Assembly (NCBI GenBank): GCA_949775045.1 | Contig: OX459095.1 | Coordinates: 35,702,768 to 35,766,767, forward strand | From: Metridium senile | Taxonomy: Eukaryota > Cnidaria > Anthozoa > Actiniaria > Metridiidae | Length of the DNA: 64,000 bases | Reading direction: 5' to 3' | Shown: positions 24,404-32,579 of the stretch, piece after piece | How the letters are laid out: every line of letters starts with the position of its first letter | Numbering within the stretch: the stretch's first letter is position 1 | Notes under the pieces: model-generated | What the model was told of the DNA's origin: nothing | The model's database searches: none | The model's input: the letters and a program-made list of their open reading frames with translations, nothing else | Made by a program: the position numbers and the translations under genes

Positions 24404-25639
24404 ATGGCACAGGCAATTTCAGAGAAAATCAATCCGAACAGGATCCCAAGAGAACCTTTCGGATTGAAGGGTGAAGCCTCACTCAATCGAATTACGCTGA
24501 ACCCCTCATCCGCCAGCCCCGGGGAGACTCTGTATGTGAACATTCCCCAGCTATCAGAAAATGTGGTCATCGTTCCGGGCAGTGTATCCTTACTATTCGA
24601 CTTGGGCGTCACAGGGCACGCAAATAATACTCTCGTCAACAACGTTGGTCGAAACCTAGTGTCTAGGCTCAAGATTCTTTTCGGTGGAGAAACACTGCAA
24701 GACACCCAACGATACGATCTATTTCAAACGTATCACGACCTATTCATCCCCAAGGAGGAACGTGAGGATCGGTTGAGTCAGGGCATCTCATCAGAGAACA
24801 TGAGAAAACTCAGAACGAACGCAGGTGACAAGGTGGTTCTTGCAACAGAGGTGGCTCTTGCAGCAGTACATAATACAAAATACAAAATCCCACTAGACCA
24901 TCCCATTCTGAATGACCATGGCGTTTTCTACCCAAAGGCCCTACCACACCCACTCACGTTTGAGATTTCACTCGCTCCCGTATCAGACATTGTTGTCTAT
25001 TCGGACACAGTCAAGACTCCAACGTACACCATCACAAACCTTGAGTTGGAGTATCAGTGCATTACCAGCGAATACCTTGCTAGGGAGGCAGCGGCTGCCT
25101 ATCAAGTTGGGAAGGGCTTCTTTTACGAGAACGTCATTCTTTACAAGACTTTCACCATCTCCAAGCTAAATGACACGGTCATTAACGAACACATCAATCT
25201 ACCGAGAAAGTCAATGACGGGAGTGCTTTGTTTATTTACAGAGAACCACACAGGAGGAACACGAGACTCTGAGAAATTTGTCAGCCCAGATATAAAATCA
25301 GTTCACGTTAACATTGACGGAATGCCAAATCGGCTCTATTCCAAGGGAATGATACCACCCGACTTGTGGGAGTCGGTAAAGAAACGACTCGGTAGAGAGG
25401 ACGTCAAGCAAAAAGATTTTTACACCCAAGACAAGTTTGCTCTGTGGGTCGACCTGAGAACGCACCCAGACAACAGCATTCACGGAGGAGGTCTGGTCTT
25501 GAACAACACGCGAGACGGGGTAAAGCTAGAAATGAAACGGAAAGGTTCAGGAAGCGGTAGCATCAACTGTCACATGTTTGTAGTGGCCGATGCGCTGATG
25601 GAGGTCATGCACTCGAATTTGCGAGCAATCATGTATTAA
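24404..25639 (+). CDS. MCP: Probable major capsid protein (double jelly-roll type)
   Basis: 411 residues. Position directly before the packaging ATPase, and motifs such as NNVGRNLVSRLKILFGGETL followed by a DLFQTYHDLF helix, fit the cnidarian Polinton capsid family. ALWVDLRTHPDN and a C-terminal VVADALMEV strand are also characteristic in my memory of the family. In Polintons the major capsid protein folds as two jelly rolls and forms hexon-like capsomers. A fold prediction would settle this. No signal peptide or membrane span is seen. The C-terminus ends LRAIMY. Only 26 bp separate it from the ATPase gene. Confidence 0.75.
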   Translation: MAQAISEKINPNRIPREPFGLKGEASLNRITLNPSSASPGETLYVNIPQLSENVVIVPGSVSLLFDLGVTGHANNTLVNNVGRNLVSRLKILFGGETLQDTQRYDLFQTYHDLFIPKEEREDRLSQGISSENMRKLRTNAGDKVVLATEVALAAVHNTKYKIPLDHPILNDHGVFYPKALPHPLTFEISLAPVSDIVVYSDTVKTPTYTITNLELEYQCITSEYLAREAAAAYQVGKGFFYENVILYKTFTISKLNDTVINEHINLPRKSMTGVLCLFTENHTGGTRDSEKFVSPDIKSVHVNIDGMPNRLYSKGMIPPDLWESVKKRLGREDVKQKDFYTQDKFALWVDLRTHPDNSIHGGGLVLNNTRDGVKLEMKRKGSGSGSINCHMFVVADALMEVMHSNLRAIMY

Positions 25640-25665
25640 AAAAGACACGCCCGATAATACAAAGA

Positions 25666-26292
25666 ATGGAAGAATTGCGAGATAAAACACCATTTCATTG
25701 TATCATCACAGGACCTACTAATTGTGGGAAAACAAAATATTTGATAGAACAACTCCGTGGCCCGTTTCGTCGGGTCTTTGAGTACATTGTTCTTTTGTGC
25801 CCCACCTATGCGAAGAATAAGACCTATCACAGATTTGCCAGAGGGGACAAACGCTTCTTGGTGCTGTCTCCAGATGCTAGCAACAGCGATGAGATTAACG
25901 ATCTGTTAAAGTTAACCACAGAATTATTCTCTGGCACAAATACGTTAATTATTTTAGATGACTGTGCCGTGTCCAAGGACTTGAAGAAACGGTCTAACAA
26001 GTTTATCGATCTTGCCTTTTCTGGTAGGCATGTGGGGTTATCTGTATGGGTTTTGACACAACAACTAACCTCGATAGCTAAACCGTTTCGTGACAACGTG
26101 GCCTGTTCAGTGGCATTCCATAATCCGTCTCAAATTGGTACAAAAACCCTATTTGAAGATTATGGAGGCGACTTGGATGTTGAAACGCGTAAAAAACTCA
26201 TAACGCTTTTAAGGGCGGAACAATATTCGAGATTGTGTTTCTGTTTGAGGCATCCATTTCAGTGTTATTTGGAGATTCCTGTGGTGATTTAA
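25666..26292 (+). CDS. FtsK/HerA-type genome-packaging ATPase
   Basis: 208 residues, normal for the A32-like ATPases of Polintons, adintoviruses and poxvirus relatives. Walker A is GPTNCGKT at 16-23. Walker B is LIILDD ending in D98-D99. It would drive DNA into the capsid. VWVLTQQLTS after Walker B fits the sensor region with glutamine. The stop codon TAA lies within a GATTTAAAAGAAA motif that probably serves the next gene. Confidence 0.93.
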   Translation: MEELRDKTPFHCIITGPTNCGKTKYLIEQLRGPFRRVFEYIVLLCPTYAKNKTYHRFARGDKRFLVLSPDASNSDEINDLLKLTTELFSGTNTLIILDDCAVSKDLKKRSNKFIDLAFSGRHVGLSVWVLTQQLTSIAKPFRDNVACSVAFHNPSQIGTKTLFEDYGGDLDVETRKKLITLLRAEQYSRLCFCLRHPFQCYLEIPVVI

Positions 26293-26298
26293 AAGAAA
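26286..26298 (+). promoter_or_regulatory. GATTTAAA box before the 172-residue gene
   Basis: GATTTAAAAGAAA overlaps the ATPase stop codon. A very short ATG frame (4 codons) sits between it and the next gene. Confidence 0.4.
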
Positions 26299-26320
26299 CT
26301 GTGTATTATGACAAAGTAAG

Positions 26321-26839
26321 ATGGCAAGCGTCGAAGATTATATGAAAGAACAGCCGGAAACTGAGCCGGCCGAGGATGATGTTGAAATAAAACGAGAGTC
26401 ACTGGCCATTCTCGCATCGTTGGGTACCATCAAGGAGTATCTCGGCGTGAACATGAGTTTAGGTGACGTTAAGAGACTCTCAAACGGTGAAGTCGAAAAG
26501 TACTTTGTTCGCTATCAGGTCGTATTGGGAAAACAGATCACGGGGGGATTAGTGGAGTCAACTATTCAAGTAGTCACCCAAGTCATATCGTGTGTAGTAC
26601 CCATTGATGACTCTGATGCTCTTTGCAAAGACCTGCAGAATGACGCTTTGGTAAAGCGCGAACTTTCAAATTTTGCGGGTCTCTTGGCGTTGAAAGGGGG
26701 TCGAATGGTAGCTCTTGCCAGCGGTCTCTTCCAGGTTGCTAAGCATGTTAAATTGAGAGAATCAGAGGAGGTGGATACTAAAATCCAAGAACTTTCAACA
26801 AGCACAACAACTGAGTCAGCAGCTCTTGAGCACAACTGA
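26321..26839 (+). CDS. Polinton protein of unknown function, 172 aa
   Basis: I do not recognise a domain. The protein has an acidic N-terminus (residues 5-24), a predicted helical middle, and a weakly hydrophobic stretch (GGRMVALASGLFQVAKHV) near 129-146. The C-terminal tail is serine/threonine-rich. It lies in the block of structural genes after the packaging ATPase, so a virion or assembly role is possible. This is inference from position only. Confidence 0.8.
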   Translation: MASVEDYMKEQPETEPAEDDVEIKRESLAILASLGTIKEYLGVNMSLGDVKRLSNGEVEKYFVRYQVVLGKQITGGLVESTIQVVTQVISCVVPIDDSDALCKDLQNDALVKRELSNFAGLLALKGGRMVALASGLFQVAKHVKLRESEEVDTKIQELSTSTTTESAALEHN

Positions 26840-26845
26840 GACGTC

Positions 26846-26886
26846 ATTTAAAGATTATGTTTCTTATTCACAAACAAAATAAGAAA
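26846..26886 (+). promoter_or_regulatory. TTTAAAGATTA box and start-abutting hairpin
   Basis: ATTTAAAGATTATG is followed by TTTCTTATT (26860-26868) and its exact complement AATAAGAAA (26878-26886). The last A of the hairpin is the A of the start codon. Twenty-nine bases from this box recur before the gene at 28013. Confidence 0.6.
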
Positions 26887-27266
26887 TGGTCGATGAAAAT
26901 CAAGAGGTTGAACAGATCACCAAGAACCCACAACCGGCAAAAAGCAAGGAGAAAGATCCTAAAAAAGTCGCTGCCGGTAAGAAACTTGCCGAATATAATA
27001 GGAAGGCGAAGGAAGCGTTAGCTAGGGAAATGAAACGTGAGTCCGAAGAGGAGACCGGTGGGGGAACAGACGAATCTCGAGCCTGGATTCCGGAGCTATC
27101 TTTTACAACCGTGTTATCTGCAGTCGGAATAGGGCTTACGGCGTTGGATTTGTATGCGCGCTTTTACAAAAAGAAAGAGGGTGAACCGATCAAGAATGAT
27201 GGTGAACAGAGCGCTCAACCCTCAAAAATTCCCGTAGCCACGACTCCAAAAATAGGCATGTTGTGA
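26886..27266 (+). CDS. Small lysine-rich membrane protein, 126 aa
   Basis: Residues 1-60 are charged and lysine/glutamate-rich, probably helical. Residues 71-90 (LSFTTVLSAVGIGLTALDLY) form one predicted membrane span, followed by a basic patch RFYKKK. Topology suggests a single-pass protein. The family is unknown to me. The gene sits among other small membrane-protein genes of the element, which may make an internal membrane or host-entry component. That role is inference. Confidence 0.8.
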   Translation: MVDENQEVEQITKNPQPAKSKEKDPKKVAAGKKLAEYNRKAKEALAREMKRESEEETGGGTDESRAWIPELSFTTVLSAVGIGLTALDLYARFYKKKEGEPIKNDGEQSAQPSKIPVATTPKIGML

Positions 27267-27277
27267 TTTAAAGATTA
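27265..27277 (+). promoter_or_regulatory. GATTTAAAGATTA box
   Basis: GATTTAAAGATTA overlaps the upstream TGA stop and precedes the 75-residue gene. Confidence 0.55.
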
Positions 27278-27296
27278 ATTGAGTGATAAGCAAACT

Positions 27297-27524
27297 ATGT
27301 CAAGCGAACAAAACAAACTAGTGAAAACGGTTACCGACGCCTCTATGCTTATCGGTCTATCTGCCGGTTTGGGTTACGCCGGAAGGAAAGTCATGAAAGA
27401 ATCGTTTATCAACGATCCCTCTTCATCCATCGTCAGTTATGCCAAGTGGGTCGCGGTTCTGACCGGAAGTATGTACTTGAAAGATTATCTGGAAACCCAA
27501 AAGATCATACCTAAAACCATCTAA
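27297..27524 (+). CDS. Small hydrophobic protein, 75 aa
   Basis: I chose the ATG at 27297. An upstream TTG at 27279 would add six residues but lies almost inside the promoter box. Two hydrophobic stretches are visible, near residues 14-29 (glycine-rich) and 47-61. The remainder is polar. No known domain. Probably a membrane-associated virion or assembly protein by its company. A hairpin-free 23-bp gap separates it from the next gene. Confidence 0.7.
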   Translation: MSSEQNKLVKTVTDASMLIGLSAGLGYAGRKVMKESFINDPSSSIVSYAKWVAVLTGSMYLKDYLETQKIIPKTI

Positions 27525-27547
27525 AAAGTACTATTTTTGAATAATAA

Positions 27548-27964
27548 ATGGCAACTATAGCGTTGATGATTGGTGGAGCCATTCTTAATGCGACGGCATT
27601 TGTTGGAGGAAGTTACCTTGCAAGATACTTTTCTTCTAATGGTTCTCATGCTGACGAAGAAAAGATGAGGCACGATAAAGCGCTTGAAAAGTATCAACAA
27701 GCAATGGGCACGTGGCAGAAAAAAAGACAGGAATATCAGGACTGGTTGTCGGAAGAATACAATGATAAAGTTCGTGCGGACGAGAACGATAAAGAGACGG
27801 ACGAGGCTTTCAGATTATATTCTCAGACACATCCAGATTTTGATTTGAAAGAGCCATCTCTCCCAGATTACTACAGACCGAGTAGCACGCAAAAGATGGG
27901 AGAGATGGCATATGTCGGTGGTGGAATGTTAGCTCTTGGCTATGCAGCGAGTAAATGGATATAG
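27548..27964 (+). CDS. Membrane protein with N- and C-terminal hydrophobic segments, 138 aa
   Basis: Residues 4-27 (IALMIGGAILNATAFVGGSY) and the C-terminal 119-138 (EMAYVGGGMLALGYAASKWI) are hydrophobic and glycine-rich. Between them is a highly charged helical segment with many lysine and glutamate residues that may form a coiled coil. I recall similar proteins in cnidarian Polintons, but no function is known to me. Its position among structural genes suggests a virion-associated role. Confidence 0.8.
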   Translation: MATIALMIGGAILNATAFVGGSYLARYFSSNGSHADEEKMRHDKALEKYQQAMGTWQKKRQEYQDWLSEEYNDKVRADENDKETDEAFRLYSQTHPDFDLKEPSLPDYYRPSSTQKMGEMAYVGGGMLALGYAASKWI

Positions 27965-27976
27965 TTCTTAGGCGAA

Positions 27977-28013
27977 GATTTAAAGGTTTCTTATTCACAA
28001 ACAAAATAAGAAA
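27977..28013 (+). promoter_or_regulatory. GATTTAAAGG box and start-abutting hairpin
   Basis: The hairpin TTTCTTATT (27987-27995) with AATAAGAAA (28005-28013) is base-for-base the same as the one at 26860-26886, including the loop, and again ends on the A of the ATG. Confidence 0.6.
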
Positions 28014-28942
28014 TGGATGTTGAACCAGAGATTCCCGATAGAAATTGGGATTTCGAACCCGTCAGACCGGGCAATGATGATGAGGGTGAGTCATTCCCCA
28101 TGACGTCCACATCCACTCATGAGCCGGTCCACCGTCACACTGTAGCTGAAACATCGTTTATGGAAGTGGATGAACATACTCCATTAATACCTACTGAAGA
28201 GAGGATGGAAAACGCTGAAGAGAGGATGGAAAACGCTTGGCGCAAAATTATTGACAGATACCCAAAGATAACCCCTGCGACATCAAAATTCACGGCTACT
28301 CTCGATGACTATAACAACGTCGTCGTAAAGCTTAAAAGGTTGGGTGGTAGGACCCATAAATTATTTGACGCAGGAGGTGAGCTGAATGGAAAGCTCCCAG
28401 CGTCCATCAAGGAAAGTCTTGGAAAGCCTGCCGAAGAGACCGTCCGCTCCAACGAAGAAGAGGTTGAGAGGAGAGAAGAAAGGTTGAGGCGGTTAGAGAC
28501 CAGGCGAAATGAGGTCCCCGAGAATCAAAGAGAGACCATAGATGCGCAGATTGGGGAAACACAGAGTGAGATTGAGCAACTAGAGCGGGAGAATGAGATC
28601 ATAGAGGAAAGGATGTCGTTGAAAGATCGCGTAAAGGCGATTTTTAAGAAATATGGATTTACCGCCGTTGCCGTGGTTGCCGCCGTGGGTGTGGTCATCG
28701 GTGTTATTGTCACTAATCTGAAGGCGGGATTGACGAGCGTTGCAAAGGGCGTTGGAAATGGTCTGAAAGCCATAGGTAAAAAATTGGGTGAAATGCTCCC
28801 CGGAATGGTCGGTGCGATAGCCAGTTTCATCTTCAAAACGGCAGGTCACGTTGTCGGCTTTTTAGCCAAAAACGCGTGGCTTCTCATCGTCGCCGTCGTC
28901 CTATATTTTGTAGAGCAATTTAAAAGAAGGGGTCGTTCTTAA
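28013..28942 (+). CDS. Coiled-coil membrane protein with amphipathic segment, 309 aa
   Basis: The acidic N-terminal third contains two tandem copies of EERMENA. Residues about 140-205 are rich in E and R and look like a coiled coil. A hydrophobic span follows near 213-233 (alanine/valine-rich). Then comes a glycine/lysine-rich amphipathic stretch (SVAKGVGNGLKAIGKKLGEM), and a last span near 288-302 followed by KRRGRS. Adintovirus genomes are known to encode membrane-active amphipathic proteins, and this one could serve that role. The assignment is inference. The next gene starts 4 bp after its stop. Confidence 0.8.
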   Translation: MDVEPEIPDRNWDFEPVRPGNDDEGESFPMTSTSTHEPVHRHTVAETSFMEVDEHTPLIPTEERMENAEERMENAWRKIIDRYPKITPATSKFTATLDDYNNVVVKLKRLGGRTHKLFDAGGELNGKLPASIKESLGKPAEETVRSNEEEVERREERLRRLETRRNEVPENQRETIDAQIGETQSEIEQLERENEIIEERMSLKDRVKAIFKKYGFTAVAVVAAVGVVIGVIVTNLKAGLTSVAKGVGNGLKAIGKKLGEMLPGMVGAIASFIFKTAGHVVGFLAKNAWLLIVAVVLYFVEQFKRRGRS

Positions 28943-28946
28943 ATAA

Positions 28947-29576
28947 ATGGTATTACTCTACATTGAAGGTAAAGTTGGTGACTTCACAGTCTATCTAGAT
29001 CGGCCCATCGAAAAGCCGTGGTTTATCACGTTGCGAGGTTGTGCGTTTTACAATCGCTGGAATAATCTTTCGAGTGAGGGAACCGTTTCTCACGGTGAAC
29101 ACACCATCCTCAGGATCCCCGCAGGACAGTATACGGTCGAAACGCTAAAACGTCAAATGGATGGGGGGTTGCATCTTGGCGCAAAGACAATCTCTATCGA
29201 AAAATCGTCACTCAAAGCTCGTTCAAACGTCGTGTTGAACGATTCGCTTGCCGATCTGTTAGGTCTCAAAAACAAGAGTCTGAAAGCAGATTCTCAACAC
29301 GAGATACAGATAAAGACTCTTGACGCTATTTTTATCCACTGCGACCTTGTGTCCGCAGCCGGCGTCCTCAAACAAGGAGCTCCCTCACAGATCTTGGCAT
29401 GTGTAGAGGTCGATAAAGGATTTGGGGAAAAGATAAACTGCAGTCCACACTGTCCGATACAGCACGGTGCCAGATCGGTCGATTACGTGAGTAGTCTTCG
29501 TTTGAGCGTGAAGGACGGCGATGGAAATGCGATGGAGAATCTCTATCCGATGCGTCTGATTTTAGAAATTACTTAA
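28947..29576 (+). CDS. Candidate penton / minor capsid protein, 209 aa
   Basis: The size and strand-rich composition, and the segment ILRIPAGQYTVETLKRQM followed by LADLLGL, resemble the single jelly-roll penton proteins of Polintons and adintoviruses. If correct, pentamers fill the capsid vertices. No membrane span. It lies 4 bp after the coiled-coil protein gene, suggesting the two are expressed together. A structure prediction giving an eight-stranded jelly roll would support it. Confidence 0.55.
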   Translation: MVLLYIEGKVGDFTVYLDRPIEKPWFITLRGCAFYNRWNNLSSEGTVSHGEHTILRIPAGQYTVETLKRQMDGGLHLGAKTISIEKSSLKARSNVVLNDSLADLLGLKNKSLKADSQHEIQIKTLDAIFIHCDLVSAAGVLKQGAPSQILACVEVDKGFGEKINCSPHCPIQHGARSVDYVSSLRLSVKDGDGNAMENLYPMRLILEIT

Positions 29577-29603
29577 AGAATAACCTCTCTCCCTAATAAA
29601 AAT

Positions 29604-30197
29604 ATGGAGGATTACAATCAAATCTACCCAAGTGTGCCACAGAGTGGCGATAACTTCAGACTTCGAAAGACCTATGACGCCTTGGGAAGTTTGGAAAAAG
29701 AAGCCAAACATTATGAGAACGTGAGAAAAAAGTACAAACGAACGCAGAGCACGTTTTCAAAGTTGAGCATGGGCACGGGAGTCCTATCCGTCATTCTCGG
29801 GTCTAGTGGTTTAGGTACGTCTCTGTCCGGTTTTGGACTTATCGTGGGAGTTCCGTTGGGAGCTTTAGCAGGCGTTTTTGGTCTTACGTCTGTGGGTTGT
29901 GCGTCGGTTTCTAAACGCCTGTCGCAAAAAGTCTCCAAGCACGACCAAACGGTGGCGGTGGCACGGGCAAAAGTAAATAGCATCCGTGACTTGGTTTCTA
30001 AAGCTCTGAAAGACAACAAGATATCGGACGAAGAGTTTTCCTTGATCTTGAACGAGGTGGATAAGTTTGAGGAACTGAAGCTCCAGATTCGTCAAAAGTC
30101 AAGAAGGGAGACTGAAAAAAATATCGACATGAGCAAGCTGAGGGAAACGGTGAGAGAAGAACTTCTAAAAGACCTCACGAAAGTACCCGCTCGATGA
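29604..30197 (+). CDS. Conserved Polinton membrane protein, 197 aa
   Basis: The N-terminus YPSVPQSGDNFRLRKTYDAL is followed by a basic coiled-coil-like segment. A long glycine-rich hydrophobic stretch follows at about 53-101, enough for two spans. The charged helical C-terminus includes a DNKISDEEFSLILNEVDK segment, EF-hand-like in spacing but lacking a full loop. I recall homologues in cnidarian Polintons with no assigned role. Probably a virion membrane or host-membrane protein. Confidence 0.8.
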   Translation: MEDYNQIYPSVPQSGDNFRLRKTYDALGSLEKEAKHYENVRKKYKRTQSTFSKLSMGTGVLSVILGSSGLGTSLSGFGLIVGVPLGALAGVFGLTSVGCASVSKRLSQKVSKHDQTVAVARAKVNSIRDLVSKALKDNKISDEEFSLILNEVDKFEELKLQIRQKSRRETEKNIDMSKLRETVREELLKDLTKVPAR

Positions 30198-30258
30198 AAG
30201 TTCTATTTGATAGAACACCTTATGGGTGGATCTACGAATTGAGATATCACAAAGAACT

Positions 30259-30297
30259 GATTTAAAATCTTATATGTTAATGAAAAAACATACAAGA
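30259..30297 (+). promoter_or_regulatory. GATTTAAAATCTTA box and start-abutting hairpin
   Basis: CTTATATGTT (30269-30278) pairs with AACATACAAG (30287-30296) with one mismatch. The ATG follows immediately. The sequence differs from the hairpins at 26860 and 27987 but the placement is the same. Confidence 0.5.
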
Positions 30298-31814
30298 TGA
30301 AGTTTACAGAATTTGAGAGGTCATATCCGAACTATGATAGACATCGTTTCTCTTCTGACGAGAATTCAGAGGTGCGGTTTTTATTCAACGGTGACGATTA
30401 CGACCCATTCGATAGCGATGGAAAGCTTGTTAAAACATTGTACGAATTTCCGAGCTGGAATGGACACAGATATGCACCCGAAGATATAAACGATCTTCTG
30501 AGGAGCGGACCCGCGTCCTTTCCGAAAGAATTTCTTTACCAAAAGACCAATTACCCCGTTGTGTGTACGTCATTTAACAAAAGCCCTCCAAGTCTCGACC
30601 TTACATCACTCGATGTATATGTTGAACCGCACTCAAAGTTTACAGTAAAACCCAGAAATATATTCACCCATCTAATGATCAAACACACTACTGCTAAAGA
30701 AAGTCATCAATGGTTGTCGGCTCCCAGCATGAGATATTGGCCTCAACAACTGTCTTTTGCCGTTTGGTGTTCTACTGCGGGTTGCGGTGTTTCTTACGAC
30801 ATGTTGAGCGACGGCCACGATCCCATTATAATCTCGTTGATGAGATTTCACATCTTATTTACCACCAGACGAATACTTGCCGAAATGGGCGTTCCCTTAC
30901 CCGGCGATAAATATTTCGACAATGTAAACAACTCCTATAATAGAAGTGCTCACGATAAACTCTGCCGCGAGTTTGGCATATCCGCCAACAGCGCTTTTCG
31001 TTATACTGCGGGAGATAACCACGGGCTGGGCATCGTCTATAAAACGATATTCGATGAGGTGAAGGTTGTTAAGAATGCGTATGACGATACACTAGACGGT
31101 AAATGTACCGCCAAGTGGCCTGATGGTTTCTTTCATTTCAAGGACGAAAGCGGTTCGTGGGGCGATCACGGCTTGGAATACATTTCACCCTCGGAAGAAC
31201 ATCCGTATAGATATTTTATCCTACAGAAAGGAGCAGGCCTGACAAAGGCCGGGCTGTCACGATTGAATCAAAGTCTAGAATCTAGCGTCTATTGCATTCT
31301 TGGAAGTCAAGTAAACACTAGAAGCAGCATCATTGGAAATTCTGGATCGGCCCTAGAAACTCAAAACGTGTTTTTACAATTATTTGAAAGCGCCGTTGTC
31401 GAACGTGACATCACCAAGAGCATCCAAAGATATCAATTAGCAATCAGTGAAGCCAAGGTTAAACTCGACTTTGCAATCGCCCCGGGCTGTTGGTTATTAC
31501 CGTCAAGATTAGTCATCAATACTCAGTCGACTGTCGGTTACAACAACAAACTACAAAAAGCTTCCACCGACATGAAATTCGGATTAAATGAATCGCTAAA
31601 CGCCGAAACGAAATCTGTCGGTATAAAGCACAATATGGGCCATTCAAAGGTTGTGTTACCACATCGACCAGAGGTGAAGCGTGAGGTAGCAAAACCGAAA
31701 CCGGATGTAAAGATTAGCGAAGCAGGTCAGCGCGCGACAACAGATCGTCACAGCATTAACCTTGTCACGATCACAGCCTTCGCGGCCGGTTCAGCTTGGT
31801 ATCTATTTCGATAG
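30297..31814 (+). CDS. Large Polinton protein of unknown function, 505 aa
   Basis: The largest structural-block protein. Strongly polar and aromatic through most of its length (for example SMRYWPQQLSFAVWCSTAGCG), with a single hydrophobic C-terminal segment at about 487-505 (LVTITAFAAGSAWYLFR), so it looks tail-anchored. I recall closely similar proteins in other cnidarian Polintons but know no function. A tail-anchored large virion protein could be a spike or receptor-contact protein. That is speculation. Its end overlaps the 3' end of the opposing cysteine-repeat gene by 12 bp. Confidence 0.8.
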   Translation: MKFTEFERSYPNYDRHRFSSDENSEVRFLFNGDDYDPFDSDGKLVKTLYEFPSWNGHRYAPEDINDLLRSGPASFPKEFLYQKTNYPVVCTSFNKSPPSLDLTSLDVYVEPHSKFTVKPRNIFTHLMIKHTTAKESHQWLSAPSMRYWPQQLSFAVWCSTAGCGVSYDMLSDGHDPIIISLMRFHILFTTRRILAEMGVPLPGDKYFDNVNNSYNRSAHDKLCREFGISANSAFRYTAGDNHGLGIVYKTIFDEVKVVKNAYDDTLDGKCTAKWPDGFFHFKDESGSWGDHGLEYISPSEEHPYRYFILQKGAGLTKAGLSRLNQSLESSVYCILGSQVNTRSSIIGNSGSALETQNVFLQLFESAVVERDITKSIQRYQLAISEAKVKLDFAIAPGCWLLPSRLVINTQSTVGYNNKLQKASTDMKFGLNESLNAETKSVGIKHNMGHSKVVLPHRPEVKREVAKPKPDVKISEAGQRATTDRHSINLVTITAFAAGSAWYLFR

Positions 31815-32579
31815 CGTACTCGCTTCTCCTGTCAATGATCTAGGCGTTCTGATGAGGTCTGATATCCACCGAAACGCCTCAACCTCCTTACAAGCTTTAC
31901 AGTGGGTCTTTTGTCTGTTGTGTTCACAAATTTGAGATCCTTTGCATAACTTACATATTGATTTCTGTTTATCGTGAGGACAGATTTGAGAGCCTTTGCA
32001 TAGCTTACATGTTGATTTATATTTATCATGAGGACATATTTGAGATCCTTTACAGTCTCTGCAGAATGATTTCTGTTTATCATGAGGACAGATTTGAGAG
32101 CCTTTACAGTCTCTGCATAACTTACAAAAGAATTTCTGTCTATTATGCTCACATATACCTTTTCCATCACACTCTTTACAGAGATATCTTACTCGTTTAT
32201 GCTCACAGAAGCTACTACAGTTATATGCTTTTTGTTTGTCCTTAGGGCAGATTTGTTTCCCGCGACAATCTTTACAGAGATATTTAACCTTTCCGTGAAT
32301 ACACTTCTTAGCCGCTTTGCTTTCTAGATGTTTTAGTGATGAGGGATTATAGATCTTAACGGATTGGGGAATGGGAACGTCAATCTCGGGTATCGACTGA
32401 TCCAAGATATTCGAGTATGCGGCTGGTATATTAGTCCTTGGTTTTGGGATAGGTCTTTGAACCGGTTTTGGCGTATTTCCCAACGCCTCGATGAGCTCGG
32501 CTTTACGCATTCGATAATATCTCGGAATGCCTCGCTCTTTGGCCATGACCTTCAACTTTTTCACTGTTTGTTTCTCCAT
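31803..32579 (-). CDS. SAP-like segment fused to a cysteine-repeat protein, 258 aa
   Basis: The first 51 residues are identical to the PolB N-terminus because both are encoded by the ITR. Similarity continues more weakly to residue 70. Residues 93-230 hold about eight units of roughly 18-21 residues with the pattern IC-x-H-x6-C-x2-C, such as GSQICPHDKQKSICKLCK. Each unit could bind zinc. Similar short cysteine/histidine repeats occur in algal and giant-virus proteins. The role here is unknown. A DNA-end-binding or host-targeting function is plausible given the shared SAP-like start. Convergent with the 505-residue gene. Confidence 0.9.
   Translation of the reverse strand: MEKQTVKKLKVMAKERGIPRYYRMRKAELIEALGNTPKPVQRPIPKPRTNIPAAYSNILDQSIPEIDVPIPQSVKIYNPSSLKHLESKAAKKCIHGKVKYLCKDCRGKQICPKDKQKAYNCSSFCEHKRVRYLCKECDGKGICEHNRQKFFCKLCRDCKGSQICPHDKQKSFCRDCKGSQICPHDKYKSTCKLCKGSQICPHDKQKSICKLCKGSQICEHNRQKTHCKACKEVEAFRWISDLIRTPRSLTGEASTLSK

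Noticed and set aside
27279..27296. TTG start for the small hydrophobic Polinton protein
   Set aside because: It sits just after the promoter box. The in-frame ATG at 27297 is the normal eukaryotic start.
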